A DNA stretch of 64,000 nt from CAVTPU01 sp963736695 (GTDB lineage Bacteria > Actinomycetota > Actinomycetes > Mycobacteriales > Micromonosporaceae). Each line of letters starts with the position of its first letter. The first letter of the stretch is position 1. Position numbers and translations under genes: made by a program. The stretch spans positions 310,001 to 374,000 of the forward strand of contig CAVTPU010000001.1 in NCBI GenBank assembly GCA_963736695.1. The letters run 5' to 3'. The notes under the pieces are model-generated. The model worked only from the letters and a program-made list of their open reading frames with translations, had not been told where the DNA came from and ran no database searches. Below, piece by piece: positions 41,309-51,900 of this stretch.

Positions 41309-43576
41309 ATGCGAGCGTTCCTGTTCCCCGGCCAAGGAGCCCAACGCGCCGGCATGGGAGTGGATCTTCTAGACCGATATGCTGAGCACCGCGAGATCGC
41401 CGATCGAGTGCTCGGCTATTCCATCATCGACGTATGCGCTGGTAGGCGCGCCGAGGCGCTACGCCGCACCGAGTATGTGCAACCCGCGTTGTTCGTCGTC
41501 GAGGTTCTGTCCTACCTCGCTCACACCGAGACCGACCCGGCACCGGCGGTGCTGGCCGGGCACAGTGTCGGCGAATTCGCCGCCCTGTGGGCCGCGGGCT
41601 GTTTCGAGTTCGAGACTGGCGTGCGGCTGGTCCGCGAACGCGGGCGACTGATGGGGCAGGCAGACGGGGGCGGCATGGCCGCCGTGATCGGATTGACCGA
41701 CGTCGCACTGACGGCACTGCTGGACGAGCACGGGGCCGACGATGTCGACGTAGCCAACCACAACGCGCCCGACCAGATCGTCCTCTCCGGTCCCCGTCCG
41801 TCGCTGGACGCGCTGGTCGGAGTCGTCCGCGCCCGCGGCGGGCGCTACGTGCCGCTCAACGTCAGCGCCGCGTTCCACTCCCGATACATGCGGGCGGCCG
41901 CGGACGAGTTCGCCGCCATGCTGTCTGACGTGGACTGGAGACCACCTCGAATCCCGGTCATCGCCAACGTCACTGCCGAGCCATACCCAGCCGCCGGGAT
42001 GGCGCGGTTGCTCGCCCAGCAGATCACCGCTCCGGTCCGGTGGCGCGAGAGCATGCGCCACATGGCCACGGCCGGCGTCCGCGAGGTTGTCGAGGTCGGC
42101 CCCGGCGACGTGCTGACCAAGCTCTGGGCCGCGTGCGCCGTCGACCGGGCCACACCACCAGCGCGGCAGCCGCCGAGGCCAGCACCACCGACCGAAGCGC
42201 CAGCGCCCGCCCCGATCGGTCGGCGGGCGATTTCGGCGTACGAGCTCGGTTGCGCGTCTTTCCGCGAGGCCTATGGTCTGCGGTATGCCTACCTCGCTGG
42301 GTCGATGTTCCGCGGAATCTCCTCCACCGACCTGGTCACCCGCATGGCGAACGCTGGCCTCATGGGTTTCTTCGGCACAGGTGGCCTGCCGGTGGCCGAG
42401 GTGGCGGCGGCCATCGACCGGCTGGAGGCGGCGTTGGGGCAGCACGGCCGGTTCGGCCTCAATCTCATGCCTGACCTGCGCCACCCGGAGCGGGAGGAGG
42501 CACTGGTCGACCTGTTCCTCGACCGGGACGTGCGGTGCGTGGAGGCGGCCGCCTACACCACGATCACCCCGGCGATGGTCCGACTACGTCTGCGTGGCGC
42601 CTATCGCGATGGTCGAGGCCGGCCGGTCTCGCCGCGCCGGGTGATCGCGAAAGTATCGCGACCCGAGGTGGCCCAGGCGTTCATGCGCCCGCCCCCGCCG
42701 AACATCGTGGCGAAGTTGTTGGCCGCCGGCCGGCTCACCGAGCGGGAGGCCTCGATCGCCGCCGAGCTGTCGGTCTGTGAGGACATCTGTGTCGAGGCCG
42801 ACTCAGCCGGACACACTGACGGCGGGGTGGCGTTCACGCTGATCCCCACATTCGCCCGGCTACGTGACGAGATCGTCCGCGAATACGGCCGCGCGGTTGA
42901 TATTCGGGTCGGCGCCTCCGGCGGATTGGGTGCGCCCGAGGCGGTGGCGGCGGCATTCGTGCTCGGCGCTGACTTCGTGATGACCGGGTCGGTGAATCAG
43001 TGCACTGTGGAGGCCGGCACCTCCAGACTAGTCAAGGAGATGCTGTCCGACGTCGATGTGCAGGACACCACCTATGCCCCAGCCGGTGACATGTTCGAGC
43101 TAGGCGCGCGGGTGCAGGTGATGCGCAAGGGCACGCTGTTCGCGGCCCGTGCCAACAAGCTATATCAGCTGTATCGGACCTTCGACTCGATCGAGTCGAT
43201 TGACGCGCGCACCCGGGGCAGTGTGTCGGAGAGCTGTTTTGGACGGCCGTTGGAGGAGGTGTGGTTGCAGGTGCGCCAGCATCGCCTCGACCGGGGTCAC
43301 CTCGACGAGATCAGTCGGGCCGACGCCTCCGGGAAACACCGGATGGCACTAGTATTCCGCCAGTATTTCATTGACAGCACCATGACGGCGCTGGCCGGCA
43401 CCACCGCCAATAAGGTCAACTTTCAGATCCACTGTGGACCAGCGATGGGGGCGTTCAACAGGTTCGCCGCCGAGAGTCCGCTTCGCGACTGGTCTGACCG
43501 GCACCCCGACGCCATCGCCGAGGCGCTGATGTCGGGTGCCGCGACGGTGCTCACCGGCTTGACCGCATCGCCTTGA
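41309..43576 (+). CDS. Trans-acting AT-ER (malonyltransferase and PfaD-like enoyl reductase)
   Basis: 755 aa. Residues 1-280 are a malonyl-CoA:ACP acyltransferase: LFPGQGAQ, the nucleophile in GHSVGEFAAL, and the His in AAFHSRYM. A Pro/Ala linker follows, then from about 310 a PfaD-like FMN enoyl reductase (GSMFRGISSTDLV, MGFFGTGGLP, VEADSAGHTDGG, VGASGGLGAPEAV). The neighbouring PKS has no AT domain at all, so this protein loads its ACPs in trans; the ER part could also act in trans. Leinamycin LnmG has the same AT plus oxidoreductase layout. ATG 41309 is preferred to the upstream TTG. It is 17 bases downstream of the Crp-type gene. Confidence 0.96.
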   Translation: MRAFLFPGQGAQRAGMGVDLLDRYAEHREIADRVLGYSIIDVCAGRRAEALRRTEYVQPALFVVEVLSYLAHTETDPAPAVLAGHSVGEFAALWAAGCFEFETGVRLVRERGRLMGQADGGGMAAVIGLTDVALTALLDEHGADDVDVANHNAPDQIVLSGPRPSLDALVGVVRARGGRYVPLNVSAAFHSRYMRAAADEFAAMLSDVDWRPPRIPVIANVTAEPYPAAGMARLLAQQITAPVRWRESMRHMATAGVREVVEVGPGDVLTKLWAACAVDRATPPARQPPRPAPPTEAPAPAPIGRRAISAYELGCASFREAYGLRYAYLAGSMFRGISSTDLVTRMANAGLMGFFGTGGLPVAEVAAAIDRLEAALGQHGRFGLNLMPDLRHPEREEALVDLFLDRDVRCVEAAAYTTITPAMVRLRLRGAYRDGRGRPVSPRRVIAKVSRPEVAQAFMRPPPPNIVAKLLAAGRLTEREASIAAELSVCEDICVEADSAGHTDGGVAFTLIPTFARLRDEIVREYGRAVDIRVGASGGLGAPEAVAAAFVLGADFVMTGSVNQCTVEAGTSRLVKEMLSDVDVQDTTYAPAGDMFELGARVQVMRKGTLFAARANKLYQLYRTFDSIESIDARTRGSVSESCFGRPLEEVWLQVRQHRLDRGHLDEISRADASGKHRMALVFRQYFIDSTMTALAGTTANKVNFQIHCGPAMGAFNRFAAESPLRDWSDRHPDAIAEALMSGAATVLTGLTASP

Positions 43577-43961
43577 GCACCTTGACCGTGCCGCCATCGA
43601 GCAGGGCACGGTATTCGTCGGACTCCATCGGACAGAGCTTGACCCGACCGCGGGTGTCGAACACCAACCCCCACCCGAATTTCTTCGGCAGCGGCGATGT
43701 GCGTAGGCACGGCTTTGGTTTGGCGAAGAACTCCTCGCGCAGCGCCGCGACCTCCTCCGTGGTCTTCGGACCAAGATCTTGCCGGTCGAACCAGGTGGCG
43801 AACAGGATGTCTTCCTGCGTATGGGCGAACGGCTTGTCCGCCAACATGTCGTACTGCAGATTTGCCACCGTCACCTTGGCGCCCCGGCCCGGCTCCACAC
43901 TGGCGGCGACCGGACAATCGTCGGCGACAGCGATCAATGTGCTGTAGTAGTTGTGGTCCAC
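43551..43961 (-). CDS. DUF6157-like small protein
   Basis: 136 aa from GTG 43961, which has GAAGGGA 7 bases upstream. It opens DHNYYSTLIAVADDCPVAAS, continues KVTVANLQYDMLADKPFAHTQED, and ends with GRVKLCPMESDEYRAL and a final strand. This matches my memory of the DUF6157 family of small cytoplasmic proteins in actinomycetes. No catalytic motif is evident. It overlaps the AT-ER gene tail to tail by 26 bases, and cluster membership is unproven. Confidence 0.75.
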   Translation of the reverse strand: MDHNYYSTLIAVADDCPVAASVEPGRGAKVTVANLQYDMLADKPFAHTQEDILFATWFDRQDLGPKTTEEVAALREEFFAKPKPCLRTSPLPKKFGWGLVFDTRGRVKLCPMESDEYRALLDGGTVKVLKAMRSSR

Positions 43962-44110
43962 GTCGAATCCCTTCCGCGGTCCTGGCATAGCTATCGTGAG
44001 TCTACCCGTCGCGTGCGCAGGATTGCGCGTGCCGCCACGGGCGCTGCCCGTACAGTCCGCAGCGTCCACTGACGACGCGGTGGCGGCCGCGATAACCCAC
44101 AGGGGTGATC

Positions 44111-45022
44111 ATGACCAACGACACGACGGCCCGGGCGTTGACCGCGGACGAATTCGTCACACGCTTCCTCATTGATCGGCGGCCGGTGGTCGTGCGCGAC
44201 AGCGGAGACACCTGGAACTGGGTGCCCGAGTGGGATTTCGACTCACTGACCAAACGCTTCGGGTCCTACCGGGTCCCGTTGTATGACACCCTGTTCAGCC
44301 TCTATGGACTGTCCACATTCGGCGACTACGTGGCCCGGCACACCGGATCGTTGGCGCATCGGACCGCCGACAGCGAGGCTATCCCCTATCTGCGCTGGTA
44401 TGCCCGACAGAACACCGACCGGTTGCCCTGGGCCGACCCTGCCTTCGACGCGCTTGCCCACGACTGGAGCATGCCGTCGTGGTTGCCCACCGCGGGTTAC
44501 CTGTTCCCCCGGCTCTCCGGGGCCGTCGACGCGGCCCGCGACCCGTTTCCCGCCAAGGGAATGTTCGTCTGCGGCGCGGGTGGCCGCACGCGGCTGCACG
44601 TCGATCCGTGGACCAGCGACGCGTGCCTGTGCCAGACGACCGGTTCAAAGCGACTGCTGCTGTTCCAGCCGGAGACGGTGGCGCTGCTCGGCGGCGAAGC
44701 GGGAAGGCGTCGGACGACCAGCGGCGCCCCGATCGACGGCGGCAGGCTGACGCTGGTCGACCTGGACGAGCCGAATGAGGCGACCTTCCCGCACTGGCGG
44801 GAGGCCGAGGTGGCCATGGACGTCGTCCTCGAGCCCGGCGACTGTCTCTACATCCCCGCGGGTTGGCCGCACGCCGCCGTGGCACTGACCGACAGCGTGT
44901 CGGTGACCTGGAACTTCGTCCACGAAGTGCACGCCACCGACTTCGAGCGCTACCTCGCCGACGGCGGCATGGATGAGCCGACCGTGCGCTACTTCACCCG
45001 TAGCAACCTTCGCGCGAACTGA
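44111..45022 (+). CDS. JmjC/cupin_8 type 2-oxoglutarate oxygenase
   Basis: 303 aa. The double-stranded beta helix is marked by the iron ligands H-x-D in TRLHVDPWTSD (near residue 163) and the distal His in IPAGWPHAAVAL (near residue 254). LLLFQPE and DCLYIPAGW are typical of cupin_8 JmjC enzymes. Such proteins hydroxylate amino acid side chains or small molecules with Fe(II) and 2-oxoglutarate. AGGGG lies 5 bases before ATG 44111. It is divergent from the DUF6157 gene and convergent with the PKS, so a tailoring role is possible but not shown. Confidence 0.87.
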   Translation: MTNDTTARALTADEFVTRFLIDRRPVVVRDSGDTWNWVPEWDFDSLTKRFGSYRVPLYDTLFSLYGLSTFGDYVARHTGSLAHRTADSEAIPYLRWYARQNTDRLPWADPAFDALAHDWSMPSWLPTAGYLFPRLSGAVDAARDPFPAKGMFVCGAGGRTRLHVDPWTSDACLCQTTGSKRLLLFQPETVALLGGEAGRRRTTSGAPIDGGRLTLVDLDEPNEATFPHWREAEVAMDVVLEPGDCLYIPAGWPHAAVALTDSVSVTWNFVHEVHATDFERYLADGGMDEPTVRYFTRSNLRAN

Positions 45023-45034
45023 TCCGGACGCCGC

Positions 45035-45064
45035 CCCGGCTCCGCGCACGTGGCCGAAGCCGGG
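45035..45064. terminator. Hairpin between the JmjC gene and the PKS 3' end
   Basis: CCCGGCT (45035-45041) pairs with AGCCGGG (45058-45064). It lies in the 70-base gap between the two convergent stop codons and could terminate both. Confidence 0.5.
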
Positions 45065-45092
45065 AATCGACAGAAGTCACAGCTGACGCGCG

Positions 45093-45960
45093 TCAGCCGG
45101 ACTGCACGTCGGTGATGAACCGGGTCAGCTCCTGCGTGACCCGCTCCGCCTCGGTGAAACACACGAAGTGGCCCGACTCGGCCAACTCGACATACCGCGA
45201 GTCGGGGATCGCGCCGTGCAGGAAGTGCCCCGTCTTAACCCCCACCACGGAGTCGTGCCGGCCCTGCACCACCAGTGCCGGGACCGAGATCTCGCCCAAC
45301 CGCCCGGCCAGATCCGGTTCTCTTGTGAACAGGTCGAGATAGCGCAGACCGGTGTGCGGATCCATGCTCTCGCAGCGCAACAGCAGCTGGGTCACCTCGT
45401 CCTGGCGGACCGGGTCGACCGTCACCCCGCCGGCCGCGATGGCGGCGAAGTCCTCCGCCACCACCTGAGCGAGTCGGTCGATGCGTCCCTTACGGTTGGC
45501 GAACTTGTAGGACCCGCCAAGCATGCTGAGCGAGCGGACCCGCTGCGGATAGCGGATCGCGAAATACTCCGCGAAGATCGAACCGGCCGACGCTCCGCCC
45601 AGGTGCACCGGCTCAGTCACGCCGAGCGCGTCGAGCACCTCACATTGCAGATGCGCCACCCCGTCGAGACTCAACGTCGAACGTACCCGGGTGTGACCCA
45701 CCCCCGGTTGGTGCACGACCAGCAACCGGAACCGGTCAACCAGCGCGGCCAGCTGGGGAGCGAACATGCCGGCCCCGATGTTGAAAGGATGCATGAGCAT
45801 CACCACCGGCCCGCTCCCCGACCAGCCGTTGAGGAACACCTCGACCTCACCGTCGGGCAGGCTCAGCAGCCGGCGCCGCACGTCCGGGCAGGCCGCACGG
45901 ACCACCGCCGCGTTGTCGTCGGCCGGGGCATAGCGATCCTGACTCAGCGACTCGCCCAGC
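45093..45960 (-). other. C-terminal thioesterase domain of the PKS
   Basis: Alpha/beta hydrolase of about 280 residues: VVMLMHPFNIGAGMF, the nucleophile elbow GGASAGS with Ser at 45588-45590, the acid in QGRHDSVVG and His in AESGHFVCF. It releases the product as acid, thioacid or macrocycle and ends the assembly line. Confidence 0.88.
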
Positions 45961-48900
45961 TCCGTCAACTGCCGACGGAACCAGTCCGGCTGCCCGGCGG
46001 GTGAATCGGCCACGCCAAGGGCGGCCGCGGCTGGACCGGAGCCGACCGCCGCACCGATGTGACGCACCGGCCGATAGGTCGCCTCCGGCGCCGCGACACG
46101 CGGATCGTCGGCCACCAGCTCCGTCACCGTGACCGGCCCCGCCAACGCCTTCGCGATCAGGTCGCCCAAGTCGCGGGCCGCCTCGACACCCAACCCGACG
46201 GGAACCGCCAGCCGGACACACCGTTCCAGATCCGGATGGGCGCCCACGCCGGCCAGATGCGGTCCACCGCGCACCCCGGTCACACCAAACAACCACGCCA
46301 AGAAGCCCGGCACCGGGGCGGCGCCTGCGGCGAAGTCCGGCAACGAGGACACGTCCACCAGAACGCAGTGCCCGCCCGCCGTCTCCCCCACCGGCACGCC
46401 GGCGTCGGCCAGCCGCCGCCACAGCATGTGAGTGGCGGCCCGACGCTGGCGAACCCCGTCCCAGACCGTCCGCTCGTCGGCGAGCGCGGCCGCGAGCAGG
46501 GTACGGTCGAGCCGGCTCACCTGCCCGCCACGGCGGGCCTGATCGGCGTGCAGACGCTGGGCCAGATCCGGGTCGCTGACCGCGACCAACCCGCCGGTGG
46601 CGACTCCGAAGTCCTTGGACAGGCTGAGTGTGACCGCGTCGGCCATCGACAGCATCTCGGCCATCACGGTCCACGGGTCGCGACCGATCTGGTCGGGCTC
46701 GAGGTCGACGATCGCGGCCACGTTGTCGAGCAGTCGAGCCGCGTCGAGCACGAGGCGAAGCCCCGCCCGACGCACCCGCTCCCGGATCGCACGCAGGTTG
46801 GCCAGGGACATCGGCCGGCCGCCACTGGCGTTGGATCCCGGTTCGATGAGAACGAAGGCGATCCGGCCGGCGTGCGTGTCGAGGGCCGCGTCCAACTCCG
46901 CCAACGGCAGGTCGCCGGCGAATCCGCCGGAGGGCTCCAGCGTGTGTGCCAACGGAACGGGGTGGAACTTGTTCTCCGCCAGGGCCACCACCCAGGTCGG
47001 AAACGCGCCGTTGTGCAGCACCGCCCCTCGAGGTCCGGTCCAGGCGCGGCACAGCAACTGTTCCGCTGCCCGCCCGCTGGACGCGACCACCACGTGCGGT
47101 GGCAGCCACGGCCGGTCGAGCCGATCGGAGCCGGGCGCCGCGAGGTCGAGCAACGTCCGTTGGCGCTGCGCGATCCAGGGGTCGGCGCGCTCGGCCCACG
47201 AGTCGGTGAGCAGCTCAACCTCGATCGCGTCGGCGGGCAGGCGCAGCACGTTGAACCCGGCGGCGGCCAGTGCGGTGGCCGGACCCGACCGCGGCATGAC
47301 TGGTTCCGCTGCCGGGGTCGTCGTGACGGGCGCCTCCGACACCAGCGTCGGATCCGGTTTCGACTCGGGATTCGACTCTGACTTCGACTCCGGCGCGGCG
47401 ATCATCAGCAACACCTCGTCGACTGTGCTCGCCCCGGACGTCGGCTGGCATAGATAGATCGGCATCTCAACCGGGCGAAACTTGCTCTTGAACTGGTAGT
47501 TGCCGCCGCCGCTGACTCCCTTGTCGCGAAGCCGGGCCAGCGCGGACGCGACCGCCGGAGACGCGTTGTCGGACTCCCCGACGGCCACCCCGAAGGTCGC
47601 GCCGAAGCTGAACAGCCGCGCTCCCTCTGCGCGTACCAGCTCAATGATCTTGACAATGCTGTAGTCCAACCCGCCCTGCGGCAGATCCTTGCGATAGAAC
47701 TCGACGTCGAGGAGGTAGCCGGGCTCGCTGGCCATCCGGGTCACGACGATGGCCGACACCGGTGTGCCCTTGATGCGGGTGAGGAACAACCGGTGCGCGG
47801 GCGCGAGCGCGCCCCGGGCCAGGTCGGCCCGCACGGTGGCCACGTAGCGGTTGACGTGCGCCTTTCCCGCCGACCAGTGGTCCACCAACGCGACGATCGC
47901 GGCGTCCGTGTCGGCGTCCGCGCCCGGCCGATATTCGGTCACCTCGACCGATGGCTCCCGGCTCACCCGGCTCATCGCGCTGCGCAGGCGCCGCATCGGA
48001 CCGCCATCGATGGTGAATGAGGCCAGGTCGGGCAGATGCTGAACCACCCCGAACGGGGTGGCGGTGCATGGCTGCCCGCCCAACTCGGTCAGTCGCACCG
48101 GCGACAAGACGTTGACCCGTCGACCGAGGTCGATCATGTGTCGGGCGAACCCGTCGACCACCTCGGTGCGGGCAGACTCCGGTCCGGTGAAACCCCACAG
48201 CAACGCGGCCTTCGCCGACCAGGCGAACTCGACGTAGCCGCCACCACCGGCAGGCAGGAACAGCATCGGCGCGATGTCGCGTCCGGCCAAACCGCTTTCG
48301 ACCCCGTACGAGCGTTCCAGCTCCGCCACGGCAGCGGCGATCACGGGATCGCCGGCCAGATCGGCCTTGGCGACCACCTGCCCGCCGGGGTCAGCCTGTG
48401 GGGGCGGCGCGGGTGTGGCCACCCGCCCGTCGGCGACGGTCTGCCCACCGGCGACCTCCGCACCGAGACGACCGAACAGGAGCGCGAGCGCCGCCACGGT
48501 GTCATTGTCATAGACCTCTGCCGCGTCCACGCCCGGACCGAATGTGTCGGTGAGACGCTGGGCCAGATCCAGTGTGAAGATCGAGTCCAGGCCCAGGTCC
48601 CGCAGCGACTGGTCATCGGTGATGCCGGCGGGATCGAGCGCGAGCAGATCGGCCACCTCGGCCCGGATGGCCGTGCGCACCGTCTCCTCCGAAGCGGTCG
48701 GGCTCTCGGCCACCGCCGCCGCAGGCGCCGCGGAGGCCGTCGGCGCCACGGGCCGCGGCTCGGCCGAGACGACATCGGAATACCAGAACGACGTGTGGGC
48801 GAGACCGAACGTGGGCAACGACACCCGGCGCGGCCGGCCAGTCCAATGCCTCGGCCAATCGATCTCCTCGCCGGCCACGAACGCTGACGCCAACGCCGCG

Positions 48901-51900
48901 TCCGTCGACCCTGCGGACACATCGGAGCCGGGCCGGACCAGACCAGGGGCATCGGCGCCACGGGCCGCGGCCCGCAGCGCGGCGATCAGCCCGGCAGCGT
49001 CCGCGGCGTGCACCGCCAGCCGGCACGGATATGAGTCACGGCCGGCCTGCAGGGTGTGGGCCACATCGGCCAACGCCACCGGCCGTGCCGTCAACGCCTC
49101 GGCCAACCTGCCGGCATAGCCGGCCAGCCGCTCCGGGTCGGGTGCCGATAGCGGAAACACCAGTGGGCCGGTCGCCGTGCTATCCGGCCGATCCGGAGCC
49201 TGTTCCACCACCACGTGAGCGTTCGTGCCACCGAAGCCGAACGAACTGATCCCCGCCCGCCGCACCGGCGTGGTCCAGTCGGTGAGACGGTCGTTGATGA
49301 CCAGACCGCTGCCGTCGAGGCGAATGTGCGGGTTGACGCGGCGCAGATGCAGGTGCGGCGGCACCTGCCGGTGCCGCAACGCCAACAGCACCTTGAGGAG
49401 CCCGGCCACACCCGCCGCGGCCTCCAGATGCCCGATGTTCGTCTTCACCGAGCCGATCGCCAACGGTTCGCCGGTCCGGCCGGCGAAGACCTTCTTCATG
49501 CCTTCGATCTCCACCGGATCGCCGAGCTTCGTGCCGGTGCCGTGAGCCTCCACATAGGTCACGGTGGCCGGGTCGATCTCGGCGTCGGCATAGGCCGCGG
49601 CCAGCACGTCGGCCTGCGCCCGCGGATGCGGCGCGGTGAGCGATGCGGCCTTGCCGCCGTGGTTGACCGCGCTGCCACGAATCACCGCATATATGTTGTC
49701 GTCGTCGGCCAACGCCTGAGCCAACGGCTTGAGCAGGAACGCACCCACGCCCTCACCCCGCACGTAACCGTCGGCCGCGGCGTCGAAGGTGGCGCACCGT
49801 CCGTGCTGGCTGAGCATGCCGGACTCGGCGAACGCGGTGAACAGGCCAGGGGTGAGCAGAACCGACACGCCGCCGACAACAGCCGTGTCGCACTCCCCGC
49901 AGCGCAGTGCCCGCACCGCCCGGTGCAGCGCCACCAGCGAGCTGGAGCACGCGGTGTCCACCGCCTCGCTCGGTCCTCGCAGATCCAGCAGATGCGACAC
50001 CCGGTTGGCCAGCACCGCATGGGACAGCCCGGTCGCCATGTGGGCCTGGGTGGGCAGACCCTCGGCGGTCATCAGGTCCTCATAGTCGTGGGTGGACACG
50101 CCGACGAACAACCCGGTCCGACCGCCTGCCAACGCGCTCGTCGAATAACCAGCGTCGGCGATGGCCGACCACACCGCCTGCAGAAACAGCCGCTGCTGCG
50201 GATCCATCAGCGCCGCTTCCTTCCGGGATATCCCGAACAGGGCGGCGTCGAACTCGGCAACCCGGTCCAGGAACCCGCCAACCAGGTGCCGAATGCGCGG
50301 CTCGGCCAGCAACGCCTCCCTGTCCTCCGGAATGTGCCGAACCAGGTCGCGGCCGGCGGCGAGGTTGCGCCAGAACTCCTCCGGGTCAGCCGAGCCCGGC
50401 ATGGTGCCGGCCAGGCCGATAATCGCCACGTCGCCGGCCCGCACGCCGTCGGCCGGCGCCAGCGTCAACGGCGTGGCCGACGTCAGGGACGGGGGCCTAA
50501 CCGGCTCTGGCCTCACCCCGCGCACATGCTCGGCCAGATCGCCCAGGGTCGGAAACTCGAACACGACCGTCGGAAGCAGATCCAACCCGAACTCGTCGTT
50601 GAGCCGCTCGGTCAACTGCGTCAACGAAATCGAGTCGAATCCGAGATCCATCAGCTCGATGTGCGGATCGACGTCGTCGGGCTCGACGAGCAGGAATTCG
50701 GCCGCCAGCTGACACAACCGCTTGAGCACCTCAACCTCGGGATGAGGTTGAGGCCGACCGGAAGGCTGAGCCTGTTGCTGAGGATCACGGCTCGCCTCCG
50801 CGTGCGGCGACGACAATAGCTTCTCCACCACGACCACCGCCGGCTCATCCCCGGCCAGCAAGGTCTCAAACGCGGCCAGGCCCGTGACCGCGGTCATCGG
50901 CACCATGCCCCACTGCCGACGCAGCCGATCCACCACCGCCGCCGACACGCTCATCCCGCCGTCGTTCCACAGCGGCCAGCCGATCGAGACGGTGTTTCCC
51001 TTCCGCAATCCCCGAGCGGCCCAGCCGGTGCGGGTCCGGGCGAATGCGTCCAGGAACGCGTTGGCGTAGGCGTAGTCGGCCTGACCCGGATTGCCCACCG
51101 AGCCGGCCACCGAGGAGAACAGCACGAAGAAGTCGAGCGGGTCGGCTGCGGTCGCCCGGTCCAGGGTGAGCGTGCCCGTCAGCTTCGGAGCGAGCACCTG
51201 CGCCGCCTGCGCCATGCTCTTGTCGACCAACCGCGCGTCACGCAACACGCCGGCCGCGTGCAGCACGCCCCGGATGGGCAGCACCCGCCGCGCCTCGTCG
51301 AGCACGCCCGCCACCGCGGCCGGATCGGTCACATCGGCCCGCAGATAGCGCACCTCCGACCCCGGCCGGCTCATCGCGTCGATCCGGTCCCGCTGGGCCG
51401 GAGTCAGCGTCGACCGGCCGATCAGCACCACCTGCCCCGCGCCGCGGCTGACCAACAACTCGGCGAAGTGCGGGCCGAGCCCGCCCGCACCGCCGGTGAT
51501 CAGATAGGTGCCGTCGGGCCTGGCCCATGCCGGCCGCGCCGGGGCGGGACGGTGCGGCACGAGACTGGCCACGAACCGCTGGCCGCCCCGGTATTCCACC
51601 TCGTCGTCGGTGCCGTGACGCAACTCAGCCAGGATCTGCTCCGCCGCCGCGTCGACGTCATCGCAGGACACGCATGCCCCGAACGCGCCCGCCTCGGCGT
51701 TGACTGTGCGCAACAGGCCGACGAATGCCGCCAGGTGCGGCTGTCGCTCGCCACCACCGGTACCGGCCTGATCATCCACCCGCACACACAGCACCCGCGG
51801 CCGGCCGCCCGCCCGGACCAGAGCCACGACCGGGTCGAACACGCCGCGGAAGGCCGAGTCCGGGTCGTCCGCCCCGACACCCGGCATGCCGTGGCCGGGG

